Source of the DNA: Sulfuricella sp.
GTDB lineage: Bacteria; Pseudomonadota; Gammaproteobacteria; Burkholderiales; Sulfuricellaceae
Reading direction: 5' to 3'
DNA: 6,257 nt
NCBI GenBank assembly: GCA_019911785.1
Contig: JAIOJM010000142.1
Coordinates: 1-6,257 of the forward strand
Shown: positions 5,611 to 6,257 of the stretch, piece after piece
Layout of the letters: every line of letters begins with the position of its first letter
Numbering within the stretch: the first letter of the stretch is position 1
Program-made: the position numbers and the translations under genes
Notes under the pieces: model-generated
Database searches by the model: none
Seen by the model: the letters and a program-made list of their open reading frames with translations, nothing else
What the model was told of the DNA's origin: nothing

Positions 5611-5737
5611 ATGTAGGTTGGGTTAGCGGCCTTATCGCGTAACCCAACAAACCCAAACTAAACAAAACCAACATTTAGAAGGAAGATTGGGTTTGTTGGG
5701 TTACGGCGCAAAAAACTGCGCCTAACCCAACCTACAT
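5611..5737. repeat. 127-bp nested inverted repeat (two inverted TAGGTTGGGTTA...TAACCCAACA units) between soeB and soeC
   Basis: Two inverted units, 5611-5656 and 5687-5737, are separated by a 30-bp A-rich spacer. Outer arms 5611-5625 and 5723-5737 (ATGTAGGTTGGGTTA) match 15 of 15; inner arms 5640-5656 and 5687-5703 (TAACCCAACAAACCCAA) match 17 of 17. The unit centres differ: 5626-5639 versus 5704-5722. Each unit is itself a hairpin, GGGTTA paired with TAACCC at 5620-5625/5640-5645 and 5698-5703/5723-5728. The right unit adds a perfect inner GGCGCA/TGCGCC stem. The DNA can thus fold as one long stem or two separate hairpins. From memory, units of this sequence type are scattered widely in proteobacterial genomes, resembling REP/MITE elements moved in trans by REP-associated transposases. 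No ORF or clear target duplication is seen. The right flank 5738-5765 and left flank 5580-5610 hold only the end of soeB's leader region and soeC's ribosome-binding site. Confidence 0.92.
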
Positions 5738-5765
5738 AATATGCGCCTCTGTGGTTAACAGGTTT

Positions 5766-6257
5766 TTACCAACTGGTCACGTCGTCCAGCGAAGGCTCGC
5801 TCTTGTCCGGTTGCGGCAGCAGACGCTCTTTCTTGAGCGGGTTGTCGGCGCGCATCAGTTCATCGGTGTGTATCCTGATCTGGGTCTTGCGCCTTGGCAG
5901 GTAGTGGTTGGACGGTTTGGTGCCCCACTCCGGCATCAACGCATAACCGCCGCTTTCCCGGATCGCCACCGACACCGCCGATTCCGAGTCGTGCACGTCG
6001 CCGAACAGGCGTGCACTGGTCGGGCAGGCCAGCACGCACGCCGGCTTACGCTCCGTTTCCGGCAAGGACTGGTCGTAAATCCGGTCGACGCAGAGGGTGC
6101 ACTTCTTCATCACCTTCTGGTGCTCGTCGATTTCGCGCACGCCGTAGGGGCAGGCCCAGGAGCAATACTTGCAGCCGATGCACTTGTCGTAGTCCACCAG
6201 CACGATACCGTCCTCCTTGCGCTTGTACGAAGCGCCCGTCGGGCACACCGGCACGCA
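5766..6257 (-). CDS. soeB: Ferredoxin-like electron-transfer subunit, probably SoeB, C-terminal part, cut by window edge
   Basis: The last 163 residues of a DmsB/SoeB-type subunit carrying [4Fe-4S] clusters from the molybdopterin catalytic subunit to the membrane anchor. The gene runs off the right edge; a GTG at 6254 is internal, not a start. Fragment residues: CVPVCPTGA at 1-9 ends one cysteine set; C26-x2-C29-x2-C32-x3-C36-P in DKCIGCKYCSWACPYG is a full ferredoxin set; C53-x2-C56 and C74-x3-C78-P form the next, with 17 residues between, as in DmsB/PsrB/NrfC relatives. All expected cysteines are present. A hydrophilic tail of about 80 residues (GYALMPEWGTKPSNHYLP, then a charged end) is longer than in E. 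coli DmsB and agrees with SoeB-like proteins. The protein should face the cytoplasm if it is SoeB. It precedes the soeC-like gene by 186 bp. The iron-sulfur role is firm; the SoeB name rests on context. Confidence 0.88.
   Translation of the reverse strand, partial: CVPVCPTGASYKRKEDGIVLVDYDKCIGCKYCSWACPYGVREIDEHQKVMKKCTLCVDRIYDQSLPETERKPACVLACPTSARLFGDVHDSESAVSVAIRESGGYALMPEWGTKPSNHYLPRRKTQIRIHTDELMRADNPLKKERLLPQPDKSEPSLDDVTSW

Noticed and set aside
5600..5750. Target-site duplication flanking the large repeat
   Set aside because: Flanks are AAAAA on the left and AATAT on the right. At most an AA dinucleotide repeats, which is not significant in A-rich sequence.
5766..6257. CRISPR, tRNA or transposase elsewhere in the window, including the right end
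   Set aside because: No direct-repeat array, cloverleaf or transposase motif was seen; the right end is a continuous iron-sulfur protein frame.

Overview
This window looks like chromosomal DNA of a GC-rich, free-living Gram-negative bacterium, most likely a betaproteobacterium of the sulfur- or iron-oxidising kind (Sulfuricella/Thiobacillus/Gallionella-like). That placement is inferred from protein families only: an outer-membrane MlaA lipoprotein, a DUF971 protein of the betaproteobacterial type, a YbbO-like dehydrogenase, a class II ribonucleotide reductase and a SoeBC-like molybdo-enzyme module. All genes except mlaA lie on the minus strand.

Right end, minus strand, read from high to low coordinates. 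The C-terminal part of a four-cluster ferredoxin subunit (SoeB/DmsB type, 5766-6257, cut by the window edge) is followed by a 186-bp gap, then the DmsC-family membrane anchor (SoeC type, 4602-5579), then after 25 bp a periplasmic metallo-beta-lactamase-fold hydrolase (3650-4576). The first two are the electron-transfer and quinone-reactive subunits of a membrane-bound molybdopterin oxidoreductase, probably the cytoplasmic sulfite-oxidising enzyme SoeABC. The catalytic subunit should lie just outside the window. The gap between soeB and soeC is filled by a 127-bp nested inverted repeat of the TAGGTTGGGTTA...TAACCCAACA type, with a run of T abutting it on the coding strand. This is the most striking non-coding feature here.

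Centre. mlaA (2876-3607) is the only plus-strand gene. It converges on the hydrolase and diverges from an SDR dehydrogenase (1883-2728). Their shared upstream region holds a consensus extended -10 for mlaA, a weaker promoter for the SDR and a small palindrome.

Left end, minus strand. A DUF971 protein (1375-1758), a class I SAM methyltransferase with a TTG start (739-1275), an unrecognised 75-residue protein with a strong ribosome-binding site (419-646), and the N-terminus of an adenosylcobalamin-dependent class II ribonucleotide reductase (1-340, cut by the window edge). Hairpins lie downstream of the DUF971 gene and of the 75-residue gene; the latter sits just upstream of nrdJ. I saw no tRNA, rRNA, CRISPR array, transposase or phage gene. 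Apart from the repeat and the unknown small gene, the coding content is ordinary.
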